Assembly (NCBI GenBank): GCA_023653785.1
Contig: JAMKCH010041576.1
Location: forward strand, 49,276-113,275
Origin: Ophioderma brevispina
Taxonomy: Eukaryota; Echinodermata; Ophiuroidea; Amphilepidida; Ophiodermatidae
Reading direction: 5' to 3'
Length of the DNA: 64,000 nucleotides
Positions 1 through 12,689 of the stretch are shown here, piece after piece. Under the pieces are notes generated by a model. That model saw only the letters and a list, made by a program, of their open reading frames with translations. It ran no database searches and was not told the origin of the DNA. Made by a program: the position numbers and the translations under genes. Positions within the stretch are counted from its first letter, which is position 1. Every line of letters begins with the position of its first letter.

Positions 1-124
1 TATGTTCGGCGATATATTTTCAACAATATGCAGCCTCGTCCGCGAATATACAAAAACATTTCTATCGTATCACACATCATGAGCATTGAGTCCTGTGTAA
101 TAATGTCAAGGAAATTCCCTGAAT

Positions 125-990
125 CCAGGGGGGAAGGTCGGATTTATTTGGCATCCCTCGGAAAATTAGCACTCTATATAAATGCCCAGTAAACATGTAT
201 ATGGATTCTATGGTGTTAAAGGCTCATGATACGGCAGGGGGGAAGGACGCCCGATGTTCGATACTAGAGTTGGGATTTTGGAGGTTGCCAGGCTCCTGTG
301 GAGCTCTATGCAAAAAATCCTTAAATCGGCATTATTTTTTCCTAATTTGCCTGATCGATTCTTCCAAAACCGCTTGATCAATTCATTCAAATTGTACCAT
401 GCGGAAAGAAAACATCATTTAAAGCAATTGTTCTGCGAAACTTTAATAGTCGTAGAAAGAAAATTTGGAAAATTCAATTTTCGCCGACCATTTCAAAAAT
501 CCCTAGACTGCTGAGAACGTTATTTATTCAAATTTAGTCTCATTCTAATGTATATGGGGTCCTACCACGCGCCTATTGACTCCACGAGGTCCGAGCACGA
601 ACGTATACAAACGCACACGAGACTACGGCACTCATGCAACACAACGTATACCCGACGTATTGACAGGATCTGGCTCATATCGCACCACATTTAGCTCAAA
701 TTTCCTTTCCAAGACCTGATTTATCATAGTTGATCGCATTTTTCGTGAAGTTAACGTATATGATTCGTTTTATGGGTGTGGCCTTTTGCAGTAAACCGTT
801 TTCGCACAGTTATGACAGAAAAATGACCGTATCATGAGTCTTTAACACCTTAGAATCTATATGCCAAATAAATCCGACCTTCCCCCCCCCCCCCGTGATC
901 CGGCATTTTTCTGTCATAGAGCTCCACATTTTCCATAGTGGAGAAGGAGCTCCACAGCTTTTCCATAGAGCTCCACATGAGCCTGCCAAC
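125..990. repeat. Inverted-repeat block upstream of the duplication
   Basis: The left arm has two pieces, 127-155 (a G run, then AAGGTCGGATTTATTTGGCAT) and 198-236 (ATGGATTCTATGGTGTTAAA, then GCTCATGATACGG). Both reappear as reverse complement, fused together, at 828-895. The left arm carries about 45 extra bases between its two pieces. A third pair, GTGGAGCTCTATG near 298 and its complement near 918 and 965-975, lies outside the simple nesting order. This suggests rearrangement of an inverted-repeat element. A C run of 14 or more at about 881-894 sits at the end of the right arm. No coding content is recognised; the short ORFs here follow the repeat. Confidence 0.6.
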
Positions 991-2883
991 TTTATTGGCG
1001 CCAGGAACGTACGAGGTGAAATGTGTTTTTAATAATTGTTGCTTTTAATTGATTCCTGGCAACGAGACTTGTTTTTTCGCTCAAGATCACAAACAGAATG
1101 ATGGTGATATGGTGTATACTATAGTTTCTACAATTAAAAACTATAAAATCGGGGCCAGAAAAGTGGGGCAGCAAAAAGTGGGGGAACAAAGTGGGGGTCA
1201 CAAAATGTCCAACCCCATATTCACGGCTTTTATGAGTTGTACACGGCGTCTGTGGCAAATATGTTACAGACAAGCCCGTCAGTGCATTGCACATCTCACA
1301 ATTTGCATGAATTTAGAAATAAGTAGTACATTATAATTCATAATCTGTTAACTAAGCGGAAATAAAACGAAGAAAGTTCGGGGAAATGAAATGCCTCCAT
1401 AATAAGGAAGACGTAACATAATATTATACAAAATTAGGGTAGAACCCGCTATATGAACCTGCACTGCAGAATGTCTTGCTTAAGTTCTTCTTGGTCCAAA
1501 AATGTATTTATGAATGACCAGGTGGATCTAGAGCCATTATCAACATGTTGTGCATCTTAATTTTTTGTATTGAAGGGAATAACTATTCATCAAAGAGATT
1601 CAAAATTTTTTTAGTTCAATTTAGTTCAATTAGTTCAATTCACTGATATTATTTCCACATTCAAGCCACATAAAACCAGTATGGATATACATTTCATATG
1701 TACAAACAATAGTGGTCTGACATGGAGGAGAATACCAAAAGGCCAAAAAAGGCCACGACGTGGTAATCCCCTAAAGACAAAACACATTACAAGTCAGACA
1801 ATAACAGTAATGAATATATAATATATATAAAAACAAAACACTTGTACCTCCTCTATGGAATAACAGTTAAGGTTGTGGTCTGATATCCAGTACAAAATGA
1901 GATACATTATTCAGATGCGTCAATCATACTTGTTTCAATGAATTCTTACGTAAATGAGATACATTATTCATATGAGGTCAATCAGAATTGTATTCAATGA
2001 ATTTCTTAAAGATGCGGACATGTTTTGAATGTGAATGTTTACTATCATCAGATAAATGTTCCCAAAAAGGGGGGCCAGTAGATTCTCATCACATTGGATT
2101 GCAAACGTTGTTCTGTGTCTTAATAAATGAGATAATTCATTACAATTTCTCTTTCCTATGACTATGCATGTGAGTCGATTTGTATAAAAATTTTAGAAAA
2201 AATGGTTGGAAGTTGGTTGTAGAAATGCTTGTACATAAAAATTCCCAGGTGAGGTTTATACATATCATGAATATTTAAAAGATTAAGGGTTTTGAAAAGT
2301 GGTCCAGAGTGCGATCTGTAGTGTTGTTTAGTAATAGTCTTACAGCTCCTTTCTGCAGTTAGTTTTCAATAATTTGTCATATAAAATTTCTGGGTATTAC
2401 CCCAGGCAAAGGATTCCATACGACACAGTAAGTAATGCAATTGATTATATATATTTTTAAGAATATTTCAGTATAATAAAATATTTTAACTGTTGATTAA
2501 TTCCAACATTTCTCAGATAGTATTGGGATTACAGCCTCAATATGATATTTCCAAGAAAATTTCATCTATAATAACACCAAAAGAAATCAAGTTTACATAA
2601 GCAAAATACATAATAATGTGGAGTCTTGATGAGCATATTAATTATTATTATTTTGATGGTTTTTGGATTATAAAAGTAGATTCAAAGAAGAACGAATCAA
2701 CCCTCAGATTAATGAAGGCGGTGTGATTGTTTTCATTAGATCAAGTATCAATGTTTTTTGGTAGCAGCCATCATAAATATATAACATCAGACAACTGACC
2801 ACGTGGTTAAAGGTGGGCGATATTCAGGTTTTCTTCACCCCTCATGTAGAAGCATATCACCAAAAATATATACATGTGTTGTG

Positions 2884-3897
2884 TTAAAGGGGTATTTCGT
2901 GATCCTCAGCCTAGTCCCCCGATTTCCATAAAAAAAAAAAAGGTTTTTTTTCTCCTGATAAGAAGATTTTAAAAAAAAAATTATATCATCTGAACCGTTG
3001 GCCCATTAGTATGTGTGGCTAATCTTCACGTATGAAAATTCGATCTATCTAGAGAAATTCATAATTTTGTCCGAATCGGACAGAAATACAACAACAGTGG
3101 GCCTTATGATACAAACATTTCAAACACGCCGTCAGAATCCTGGAATTTTGGAAATAAGCTTTCTCATACTAGTGAAACATAAAAACAAAAACTTGAAGGG
3201 CCTAGGATTACAAATGCACCTTAAATTAGTGCAGTCGTTTGGATGGTAGGAGCGGAAATGTATATACAAATTGACCCATAAGACAGTCTGTGTGAGCAAG
3301 TTTGATCGACCACCTAAGGGACTTTTAATACATAAATCTGAACGGAAATATTCCCGGGGTCTTAAGGCATTTCCGATCTCAAAAACTTTCCGTTTTGTTA
3401 TGGTTCAAAAGATCTCTTTCACTTTTTTTTAGCACCATCAGTGATGTGATACGTCAGTGCATGACACTGTAACAAGATAGGTATCCTAACATAACCTACA
3501 AGTTGCATGGTAACACCAAAAGCAACCTAATAGGACAAAATCGGGTTTTAGTCATTACATGTCCGTACGGACACTAACTACACGTAATTGAATGGAGTTT
3601 ATATTTTGAACACTGTTATTCAAATATTTTTACTGTTTGGGGACTAGATCTCTGATAGTGTCTTTAAGGGCAAATGATAGGTAATCACAATACCATTGCC
3701 ACTGTGTTGATAATTTCTGGCCGTTTAGGGACAGAAAATGCAAAAACTTGACAATTCCCAACAGAAACAATTGTTTAAGTAAACGTCATATCTAGGCCAC
3801 ACGTACAATACAAAGGCTTTATGTGCCTGATGTTTAGTTATACAAAAATCTCTACTTGTTGAGAAAACAGGCCGGGATCACGAAAATAACCCTTCAA
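2884..3897. mobile_element. TTAA-ended inverted-repeat element (left duplicate)
   Basis: The left end is TTAAAGGGGTATTTCGTGAT. The right end, read as reverse complement, is TTGAAGGGTTATTTTCGTGA. They pair with a few differences and give a TTAA-like boundary on each side, TTAA at the left and TCAA at the right. A related end, TTAAGGCATTTCCGATCTC, lies inside at about 3362. Ends of this type recur at 50837-51180. No transposase is visible, so the element would be non-autonomous. A TTAA target is typical of piggyBac and Kolobok elements; which one applies is not decided here. Confidence 0.6.
3431..3667. mobile_element. Degenerate CACTATCAGTGAT-type element (left duplicate)
   Basis: The segment begins AGCACCATCAGTGATG and ends CTCTGATAGTGTCTTTAA, so its ends are imperfect inverted repeats of a sequence like TTAAAGACACTATCAGTGAT. 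Internal landmarks (ATCCTAACATAAC, CTACAAGT, AAAGCAACCTAAT, ACACGTAATTGAATGGAG, TTGAACACTGTT) recur in the same order at 14214-14471, 14597-14932 and, more weakly, 25840-26045. It is nested in the larger TTAA element of this duplicate. Confidence 0.65.
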
Positions 3898-4186
3898 AAT
3901 TACCCTCTGGGTAATGACAACAATATGTAAATATACTTCAGATACCCATGACATTTCATTTCGATGAGATAATTTTGACGGAGTAAAGATGGGGACGAGG
4001 CTGTCGATCGGGGCACACACCTTTTAATGTAAACTAATGTTGGTTGCTTCGAGGGCATACTGAACGGCCAAATGTTCCACGAACAATATTCTTTTCGAAG
4101 ATAATTTTGTTTATGAGATATATGAAATTCTTACCTTGGTTCAGTCCTTAGAGGTTGGACGCGTCAATAAATCATGTCAATAATAG

Positions 4187-5085
4187 CCTTCGGGTGTCTA
4201 AGGCAATTGCAAAATATCAGGCGTTCGTAGTGTGCTTATTTGGAAAGTTCATGAATTTATCATTGTTCAAATATCACAATTGTATCAATTTCAAAAGACA
4301 AAATGACAAGGGCATTGAAAGGGATATTTATAGCGAAAACAATTACAGTGATGAGTGATCCACGATTGACTGAGATCGAGGTCAACTGATCATCCTCTTT
4401 TGTTTGCTCCTTGTAAGATATACATGCGAACCTGTCTGCAAGCGGAAATCAAATTTGTTTGGGAATATGATATAGGTATTAGGAGATATTTCCGTTTGAA
4501 CCACTATTAGTTGTTATACAGAATTAAGAGTAAAAGAAGCATGAGGAAAACCGCATAAAATATAACTCCCTTCTGTGCGAGACTACGCCTAAAAGAATTA
4601 TGAAATTTAAACCTTTTTCAAACGGAAATAGAAAAGAAATGGAAACTATATAGCAATATATTTCTACGTATTTGATACATCATTTGCGTCAATAGGTCCA
4701 AGTCTTTTGGACATAGCAGCATTTCAATGACAAAGATGCAGGTTTCAAAGTGACACTTATGCCTATTGATATTGTAGCTCTCTGTTAGAAACGGTCAGAC
4801 AAGAGCAGAAAATGTCCTGTGTCATTGGATGGAGTAGGTTTACAGTGCCTATTTTCATTTATCTAATACACATGGCCACACTTTTCGGCTATCGAAGCAA
4901 AAGTTGTTCAAAATGTACAAAATATTGTGATGCTCCTTCGTGCCATTTTAGTTTGGAAATATACATATTGCCTTCCCAAAAAAATTAGTGACAGTAGTGG
5001 CCGTTTTAGGGCCGCCGACGGGCGCGCGCACCTATTAGCTTGGCTTTGGAAACCGTTACGGCGGTCCGGTAGTGTAAGGGATGCA
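4187..5085. other. Unique spacer between the two duplicates
   Basis: AT-rich sequence with no recognised gene. A GC-rich, CpG-containing patch (GGGCCGCCGACGGGCGCGCG) lies at about 5010-5040, directly before the right duplicate. Nothing else stands out. Confidence 0.5.
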
Positions 5086-7009
5086 GCTCCACAGCTTTTC
5101 CATATAGCCCACATATCGCTGCACCTTTATTGGCGCCAGGAACTACGAGGTGAAATGTGTTTTAATAATTTGTTGCTTTTAATTGAATTTCTCTTCAACG
5201 AACTTGTTTTACAGCTCAAGATCACAACAGAATGATGGTGAATATTGTAGACTATCCTTCTATCAATTAAAACTACAAAATCGTGGCAAACAGTGGTGCA
5301 GCAAAAAAAGTGGGTGCAGACAAGTGGGGTCACAAAATGTTACCAACCCAATTCAATGCTTTAATGAGTTGTACAACGGCTGTCTGTGGCAAATCATGTT
5401 ACAGACAGCCCCGTCATGCAATTTGCAAATCTCACAATTTTGCATGATTTGCATAAGTAGCTTAATTAATCTTCATATCCTTTGTTACTAGGGCGAATAA
5501 AAGAGGAGTTTAGGAATGAAAAATTCCTCCCTAATAAGGATAAGTAAATATATTATACAAACTTTAGGGTAGACCCGCTATATGAACCTGCACTCAGAAT
5601 GTCTTGCTTAAAGTCTTTCTTTTGGGGTTTTTTTTTTTTTTTGTTTTTTCCAAAAAAATGTATTTTATGATGACCCTGGTCCGGATATATGCAATCAACC
5701 ATGTTGTGCATCTTACTTTTTGTATTGAAGGAATAACATCATCAAGAAGATTTCAAATTTTCTTTTAGATTCAATTTTAGTTCAATTTATTTCAATTCAA
5801 TGTTTATTTCCCATCACGACCACATAACACATATGATATACAATTTCAATATTGTACAAAATCGTGGTCTGACATTGAGGAAAATACCAAAAGGCCAAAA
5901 AAGGCCAGACGTGGGGGTATCCCCTAAAGAAAAACACATTTACGTCAGACAATTACAATTAATGAATATAATATATATAAAACAAACCGTACTCCTATAT
6001 GAATCAACATTTAGGTTGGGGTCTGATATAACTCCGTAACATAAATGAGATACATTATTCATATGGCGTCCATCATACTTGTTTTCATGATTCTTCCCAT
6101 AAATGAGATACATTATTCATATGCGTCAATCATACTTGTTTTCACTGAATTCTTAAAGATGCGGACATTTTGAATGTTTAATATCATCAGATAAATTGTT
6201 CCAAAAGGGTGGCCAGTAGATCTCACTCCTTGATGCAAACGTTGTCTTTTTCTAATAACTATAATCATTACCAGTTTCTCGTACTATACTCTGATGGTTG
6301 CGGTCGCTGTTAAAATATTTTTCGACAATGGTTTGGAATTTTGGTGTAAAATGCTTTGTACATAAAAAATTCCCAGGTGAAGTTTTATACCTATCAGAAT
6401 CTTTAAAATATTAAGGTTTTGAAAAGTGGTCCCGAGTGCGATCTGAGTTTTGTTTTAGTAATATTTCTTACAGCTCTTTCTGCATTTCAATAATTTGTCA
6501 ATATAAATTTTATGGTATTACCAGGCCAGGATTCCATACGATCATAAGGTAATGCTATCATTATATATATTTTTAAGATATTTCTAATAATAAAATATTT
6601 TAACTTGTTGATATTCCAACATTTCTCGATATCGTATTGGATACAGCCTCAATATGAATATTTCCAAGAAAGTTTTCCATCTATAATAACACCCAAGAAC
6701 AAGTTTTTATCATAAGCAAAATACATCATATGTTGGAGTCTTGATGAGTCATATTAAATTTATTATTTATTTTGTGGGTTTTGATTATAAAATTAGATTC
6801 AAAGACGAGATTCAACCCTCAAGTATTAAATGAAGGGCGTGATTGTTTTCATTAGTATCAAAGTATCACTGTTTTTGTTTAGCAGCCATCCATAAAAGAT
6901 ATACCATCTATACAATGACACGTTGTTAAAGGTGGGCGATATTTCATGTTTTCTTCACCCTCCCATTTAGAAGCATATCCCAAAAATCTCTTAATTACGA
7001 TTGTTTCTG

Positions 7010-8000
7010 TTAAAGGGGTATTTCCTCATCCACAGCCTCTTCCCCCGTTTCCCATAAAAAACAAGGTTTTTTTTATCTCTCTGATAAGAAGATTTAAAAC
7101 AAAATTATATCATCTGAACCGTTGGCCCATTATATGTGTGGCTCATCTTACGTGAAAATTCGATCTTTCTAGAAGAATTCAATATTTTGTCCGTAATCGG
7201 ACAGAAATTACAACCAGTGGCCGATGATACAACATTATCAAACACGCCGTCAGAATCAACTGGATTTTGGAAATAAGCTTTTCGCTATATCTATTGAAAC
7301 ATAACAAATGAAGGCCTAGGATTACGAAATGCACCTTTAAATTAGTGCGGCGTTTGGATGTAGGAGCTAAATGTATACCAACTTGCCCATCATATTCTGT
7401 GTGACAAGTTTGATCGACCACATCAAGGACTTTTTCATTCATACCATCTGAAATGGAAATATTCCCGGGTCTTAAAGGCATTTCACGATTCTCAAACTTT
7501 CCGTTTGTTTATGGTTCACAAGATAGCTTTCAATTTTTTAGCACTATCAGTGATTTGATACTCAGTGCATGTCCTGTACAAGGGATAGGTATCCTACCAT
7601 AACTCTACAAGTGCAATGGTAACACCACAAGCAACCTAATAAGGACAAAATCGGTATTTTCGTCATTATGTCCGTACGACTACTTATTACTACACGTACT
7701 TGAAGGAGATTTATTCTTGAACTGTATATTTCAATATTTTTACTGTTTGGCTAGATCTTCTGATAGTGGTCTTTAAGGCAAATGCTATGTACACCATATT
7801 CCATTGGCCACTGTGTTGTAATTTCTGCCCTGTTTAGGACAGAAAATCAAACTTGAAATTCCCAACAGAAACAATCTAGTTTAATTAAACGTCATATTAG
7901 GCCACACGTACAATACAAAGGCTAGTGTGTTTAGTTTATACAAAAATCTCTACTTGGTTTGAGAAAAACAAGGCCGTGGAATCACGAAGATAACCTTCAA
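7010..8000. mobile_element. TTAA-ended inverted-repeat element (right duplicate)
   Basis: Counterpart of 2884-3897. The left end is TTAAAGGGGTATTTCCTCAT and the right end is ATCACGAAGATAACCTTCAA. The left end has lost the GTGATCC match that the other duplicate still shows, so the inverted repeat is better preserved there. The internal end-like sequence TTAAAGGCATTTCACGATTC is clear here, at about 7471. Confidence 0.55.
7540..7776. mobile_element. Degenerate CACTATCAGTGAT-type element (right duplicate)
   Basis: It begins AGCACTATCAGTGATTTGAT and ends CTGATAGTGGTCTTTAA. This copy keeps the CACTATCAGTGATTT end better than the left duplicate, so it supports the family assignment of both. Confidence 0.65.
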
Positions 8001-8271
8001 AATTACCCTCTGTTTAATGACAACAATATGTAAATATACTTCAGATACCATGAACATTTCATTTCGATGAGAGATTTTTATGGATTAAAGTGGGGGACGA
8101 GTCTAGTCGATCTGGGTCACACACCTTTTAATTTAAACTAATGTTGGTTGCTTTCGAGGGCAAGACGAACGCAAATTTTTCCACGAACAAATTCTTTTCG
8201 AAGATAATTTTGTTTATGAGATATATTAAATGGGAGCGGTTGGACGCGATCATTAAATCATGTCATAATAG

Positions 8272-8729
8272 TCCGTGTACTGGGACGGCGATGGGTGACA
8301 GATGGACATGAATGACCCCAGAGTGAGGACCATATCATGTTAATCTGGAAATTCCTTTTTTAATAATAATTTTCAATAGTTTGTGGAGTCAGCGATGGCG
8401 ATCAAAAGTTTTGCATCAGCGATCTTTATTGATTTTCTAATTCATGTTACGCGCGATCTTTGGCAAGGGTGGTTCCCAGGATCCTAACTCTATATCTCCG
8501 GGACCCACGATTGATTTTGTCAAACATGCCCCGACGATGAATGCCATAGATCTAGATCCATTATCAGAAACAATGGTGTTCACACATAAGCTAACATAAT
8601 TTGCATATTTTTCTTTGTGGAGAGAGCCTCGAACTGACAGCATTATGAATGGGAGCATTACATAACAGTTAAACGGTTCGATTCTCTCTCTTCACGAAAC
8701 CAATGACCTGGCGGTGACTTGCCAAATTT
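8272..8729. other. No gene recognised
   Basis: Sequence between the right duplicate and the GGTCTAAT foldback. It has no tRNA-like box structure, although GGTTCGATTCTC occurs near 8675 without an acceptor stem or A box. I see nothing annotatable. Confidence 0.4.
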
Positions 8730-9489
8730 GTTCTAATCCCAATTGGGGTCTAATACTATTTGCCTAATTCCAATTGGTCTAATACAGTTTAATCTAAAAC
8801 CATTAACTATCGTCTACACCACATCGTCTAAACCGAATTGGTCGGATGCCATTAGAATAATAACCCCTCTTGTATAATATTCCATTTTGTCCTAATTCCT
8901 CTGGTCTAATATCCCATTTGGTCTATATCTATTTAGTCTAATATTCATCTAGTCTAATATTCATTTGGTCCTAAGCCCTTTGGGGTCTAATATCAATTTG
9001 TGGTTCCTAATGTCCACTGGTCCTAATATTTTCATTTGTTCTAATATTTAAATCGATGTTATCAAAGTACTTTGGGTTAACATCCAATATGATATTAGAC
9101 TTAATGGGTTATGATTAACCCAGTAATATTTAGAACAGTTTGACATTAGACCAAGTGGATCTTAGACACATGGATTTAGACAAATGGACATTAGACCAAA
9201 ATGGTATTGGACTAAATGGATATTATACCAAATGGATATTAGACTGATGGATATTAGACCAAGGGGGAATAGCCAAATGGTGTTTTGGTTCTATACTAAT
9301 TGTGGTAGACAAATGGTGCATTAACTAGTGGGCATTAGACCAAAGGGCTATTATACAATTCTTGTTGTTAGATAAATTTGGATGTTAGAATAAGGTGGTT
9401 ATAGACAATGGTATTAGACAATTAGCACTAGGGCTTAGACGAATTGCTATTAGCCAAATGGCTATTTTATCAACTGGGATTAGAACCAT
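8730..9489. repeat. Foldback of a degenerate GGTCTAAT minisatellite
   Basis: From about 8730 to 9060 the sequence is a run of short units of the form TTTGGTCTAATATCCA (TTGGTCTAATACAG, TTTAGTCTAATATTC, CTAGTCTAATATTCATTTG and so on). From about 9085 to 9489 the same unit appears as reverse complement (ATTAGACCAAATGGATATTA and variants). The centre is near 9065-9085. The transcript or single strand could form one very long imperfect hairpin. The units are diverged, with single-base changes and indels, so the array is not young. No flanking target-site duplication was identified. Confidence 0.85.
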
Positions 9490-10076
9490 CAATAAACCGA
9501 CCCTTGCCACGAGGTGATACATTGTATCTGGCGAACCGTGCAAAAGGTGAATTAGCGCTAACAGGAACAACTGAATATAGGTAACTACGACCACCCCCCC
9601 CCCCCCACACACAACCACCACCACCACCCCACCACAACACACATACTTCTCACACGGTGGTTTCAAAATGAGATTTCGTGAAGGTAGAGTGATAATTACA
9701 CTTGTGACATTGCAATTGTATGATAATTAAACTTCAGTAGAAAATTCATTTGGGAAATTCTCCCCATTGACCTAAATTCATTCAATAAATCACGTGCTTT
9801 TTTCAATTCATAGGATACCATGATAAATTTCTTTCATTTCCACCTAGAAAAGATTCGTTTCCATTGATTGATTGTGACGGATTAAATTCATGTCAATAAC
9901 GTCGTTTCCGCTGCTGAACATTTTAATCATTTTCCGTTAAATTTTCATTCTTTACCACTAAAAAGCAATTTGGCAGAGTGACAGGAAAACCTTAGCTCCA
10001 TTTTCACAACAAGTTTTGGCATTATTGTGTGGTAATAATCTTGGTATCTTTTAATCACCTAATAAACATCCGTCTG
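9490..10076. other. No gene recognised; low-complexity start
   Basis: It begins with ordinary AT-rich sequence, passes a CCA/CA-rich tract at 9591-9644, and continues without recognisable coding potential up to the transposon start at 10077. Confidence 0.4.
9591..9644. repeat. C-run and CCA/CA low-complexity tract
   Basis: A run of 14 or more C is followed by CACACA and several ACC units. An ORF of 93 codons on the opposite strand here encodes mostly Val and Gly and is a by-product of the tract. Confidence 0.9.
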
Positions 10077-11380
10077 CAGTGGCGGATCCAGATTTTTGAA
10101 ACGAGTGGGGCGTGGAATTGGCTACAATGGCACCGAGTGCCGGGTGATGGGTGTCCCCCTCCTGCGCTGTGGTGGTGGTGTGGGAGTGGGGTGTTGCCAG
10201 GGGTATCCCCTTCCCGAATTGAGCGTCCAAAAACTAAACTTGGTTATCACTTAAAATTATCGACCGAACCTAAAACTGTGGTCGAAATCCAAGATGAATT
10301 TTTGGATATCGAGTGTTCCATACACGCCCATACACGTGACAAAATTACGTTTAATCACATACCCGATTGTTTGTAGAAAACCACTTTCGGGCCCTGTTTC
10401 ATATAAGTTAAGATTAATCTTTTAAGATTAAAAGCGAAACCTAACACGAGTTATTTTTCTAAAGTTATGAAATCATTTAAGCCAATTTAAGAAGAGATTT
10501 CAAAGAATTTTCATATGATGATATTTGTGAAGTTCAATCCCAGTACCTTTTTATAACTAGGTTCTATTTTATTAATTTTACTTACAAATTCCTCTTAAGA
10601 AGTGTTAGAGACTTAAGAAGAATGATTCTTCTTAAATTCACTTAAGATTAATCTTAACCTTTGTGAAACAGGGCCCTGGACTGCTCAAGACTGGTGCCGA
10701 ATGGCCTTTATTTTTTTTAAATCATGAGCAGTTTTTCCTGTGTACAGGCATGAAAAGGTGGGTTTTGAAAAAAAAACTGAAAGGGACCTTTACTTTAAGG
10801 GGTCATAACTTGATAACTGAGCCATCTACATACAAATGAACTGGGATCTACATACAAAATGAACTGGGATAGAGCTCTTTAAAATAAGGTTATTAAGAAA
10901 ATTACAAACCTATAATTAATATTTAAATAAAATATTGGTAATGATTTTTTATTTGCTAAAAACACACACAAAATGTTACGTCCAAAGCTGTCAAAGTGCA
11001 ATAAAAGCTTAGGAAATCGTTTGATTTAAGCAAAAATCAAGATGGTATAAAAACTCGATGATTAAAAGCTGTATCTTTATCAAGACAAATTTCATATAGA
11101 ATATAGAAGAGAAATGGTCAATAGGAGCCGGTAGAATCATGGGCGATTTTCTTTCCTGACTATAATATCGAAGAATTAGCAATGTAGATTACAATTTGTA
11201 GCTATTTCCTCTTATAAATTCACGCACACGCTTAATAATGAATAATCTTAACTTTTAGGATAGGCAGTTTCAACACCTGACCCATTTTATTCTTGTAATT
11301 TTTTTTATGATTATTATTTTTTTTTCTCCCTCCAACGAGGGGGCGTGCGCCGAGCACGCCCCTATGTAGATCCGCCAGTG
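10077..11380. mobile_element. Non-autonomous DNA transposon, CAGTGGCGGATC ends
   Basis: The left end is CAGTGGCGGATCCAG. The right end, read as reverse complement, is CACTGGCGGATCTAC. A GGGGCGTG-like GC block lies just inside each end. The element is flanked by an exact 5-bp direct repeat, GTCTG, at 10072-10076 and 11381-11385. No transposase is recognised; the 115-codon ORF at the left end is short and unfamiliar. A second element is nested at 10389-10676. A shorter relative with the same type of end and also a 5-bp flanking repeat is at 19088-19454. Similar ends are often called hAT-like in animal genomes, but hAT makes 8-bp duplications, so I leave the superfamily open. Confidence 0.75.
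10389..10676. mobile_element. MITE with GGGCCCTGTTTCA ends, nested
   Basis: It starts GGGCCCTGTTTCATATAAG and ends CTTTGTGAAACAGGGCCC. TTAAGATTAATCTT follows just inside each end, so the terminal inverted repeats extend for about 35 bases with small differences. Length is 288 bp. It lies inside the 10077-11380 transposon and so inserted after it. No clear target-site duplication is visible. Confidence 0.8.
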
Positions 11381-12689
11381 GTCTGTAACATTTCTGCATG
11401 GAATTAATTGATTTTTATAACAAAAATAGAAGAAAGAAGAAATATGATTGGACAAAATTATGCATTGATATTTGAACGGTACGTATGTTAAAGGGATTAG
11501 CAGCGATAATGCGAGAGAATCGAAAAAAAATGTGGAAATGCATGTTTTTAACTATAAATAATGTGTACAATTCCCTATAACTGCTTTAATGTAGAAACAA
11601 ACCACCAAATAGTGAAAACTACGAAGTATTTGAGGAAATTTGTCATACTGTCTCCCACAAATAGACCTACAGCGATGGCGTCTCAAAATCTGCACTAAAC
11701 AGCTGATTGTGGTTTACACCAGTACAGAATGAACAGACCAGTACAGAATGAACAGAGATCAATAATGTTTGTGTTTGAAGTCAAACTGTATTGATCATGG
11801 TGCACAATATTACGCTGAAAATCTGTGATATTCACCGGGAAAGGCTTTTTTGTCTGGGGCGGTACATCTGTCAAATGGTAACGCAGGTGACCTGAGGCCA
11901 GCTCAGCGTGGACGGCGTGGATCTTGCCTTTAATACACAGATTTCAAGCCAGCCACTCGCAGGTTAATATGCTCGCATATCCATGCCAGCAATAAAAATA
12001 TAAAAATATGAATTTTGATGATTTTTCGATGTTTCGGATTAGCAAATCGCTGCTAATACGCGGTATAGTATGCTAAGAACATTTACCCGCGAACTTGGAT
12101 TTAAGCAATAACAACACATTTTTAAAGAGTGCCCCAATTTAAAAAAAATTGATATTTTTGCATAGTTATGTTGGTAATTGTCTAGGAAACTATACCTGCG
12201 AACGAGAATGCTAACAAAATGCGTATTTATCATAAAATAAGCGATTTTGTAATTAGAATTGAGCTGGAAATGCTAAGTTTATGTCCCTCCATGACGAAAT
12301 AGTGCCACCTCAAAGAAAATGACCTCTAACTGACTTGCCTGAACCAATAAAACAACTAATGGATGAGCAATTTCATATTGGAAGGCCGTTTCCAGCAGTC
12401 GTTGAATTATTATCGGAGATCTCCGATATTAATTATTCTAATTACAAAATTCCTTCGTTTGCGACACATAGACATTTTCGAGCTTAACCCTTCACAGGTA
12501 GGCCTATAGTTTACTAGCCTGTTACCAATGCAACCGTGCAAAAATCTCAAAATTTTTGAAAAATTGGGGGGCGCTCTTCAAAAAAATGTGCTATTATTGC
12601 TTTAATTCATTTTATTGACAGGTGTGTGCATTGTTTTCTTCAGAAACATTAATGCATTGGATTTTATGACATATTTATGACGTATTTTT
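11381..12689. other. No gene recognised
   Basis: AT-rich sequence with a local direct repeat, CAGTACAGAATGAACAGA, at about 11722-11756. No coding sequence, tRNA or transposon ends were recognised. Confidence 0.4.

Larger units (their letters stand above)
949..4186 (+). repeat. Left copy of a ~3.2 kb direct duplication
   Basis: Homology to 5086-8271 starts at GCTCCACAGCTTTTCCATA in both copies and ends at a shared GGTTGGACGCG...ATCATGTCA...AATAATAG. The order of all landmarks is conserved, including TTGGCGCCAGGAAC, the GTGGGG-rich stretch near 1171, CCTGCACTGCAGAATGTC, GAACCGTTGGCCCATTA and CCGGGATCACGAA. The copies differ by a high density of one- or two-base insertions and deletions and fewer substitutions. 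No open reading frame is conserved between them, so this is not a gene duplication I can recognise. It contains a TTAA-ended element at 2884-3897. Confidence 0.9.
5086..8271 (+). repeat. Right copy of the ~3.2 kb direct duplication
   Basis: Same order of landmarks as 949-4186, shifted by about 4.1 kb. Differences are spread over the whole length and are rich in indels, for example in homopolymers and as single-base gains or losses every few tens of bases. A T-rich run (about 5627-5645) is longer than in the left copy. The left copy has about 20 bases near 4131-4152 that are replaced by about 11 bases in this copy. Confidence 0.9.

Noticed and set aside
992..1336. Opposing ORFs of 95 and 100 codons at the start of the left duplicate
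   Set aside because: The frame is not conserved in the right duplicate, which would be expected for a real coding sequence.
8665..8700. Possible tRNA T-arm (GGTTCGATTCTC)
   Set aside because: No acceptor stem, anticodon arm or A box at the right distance.
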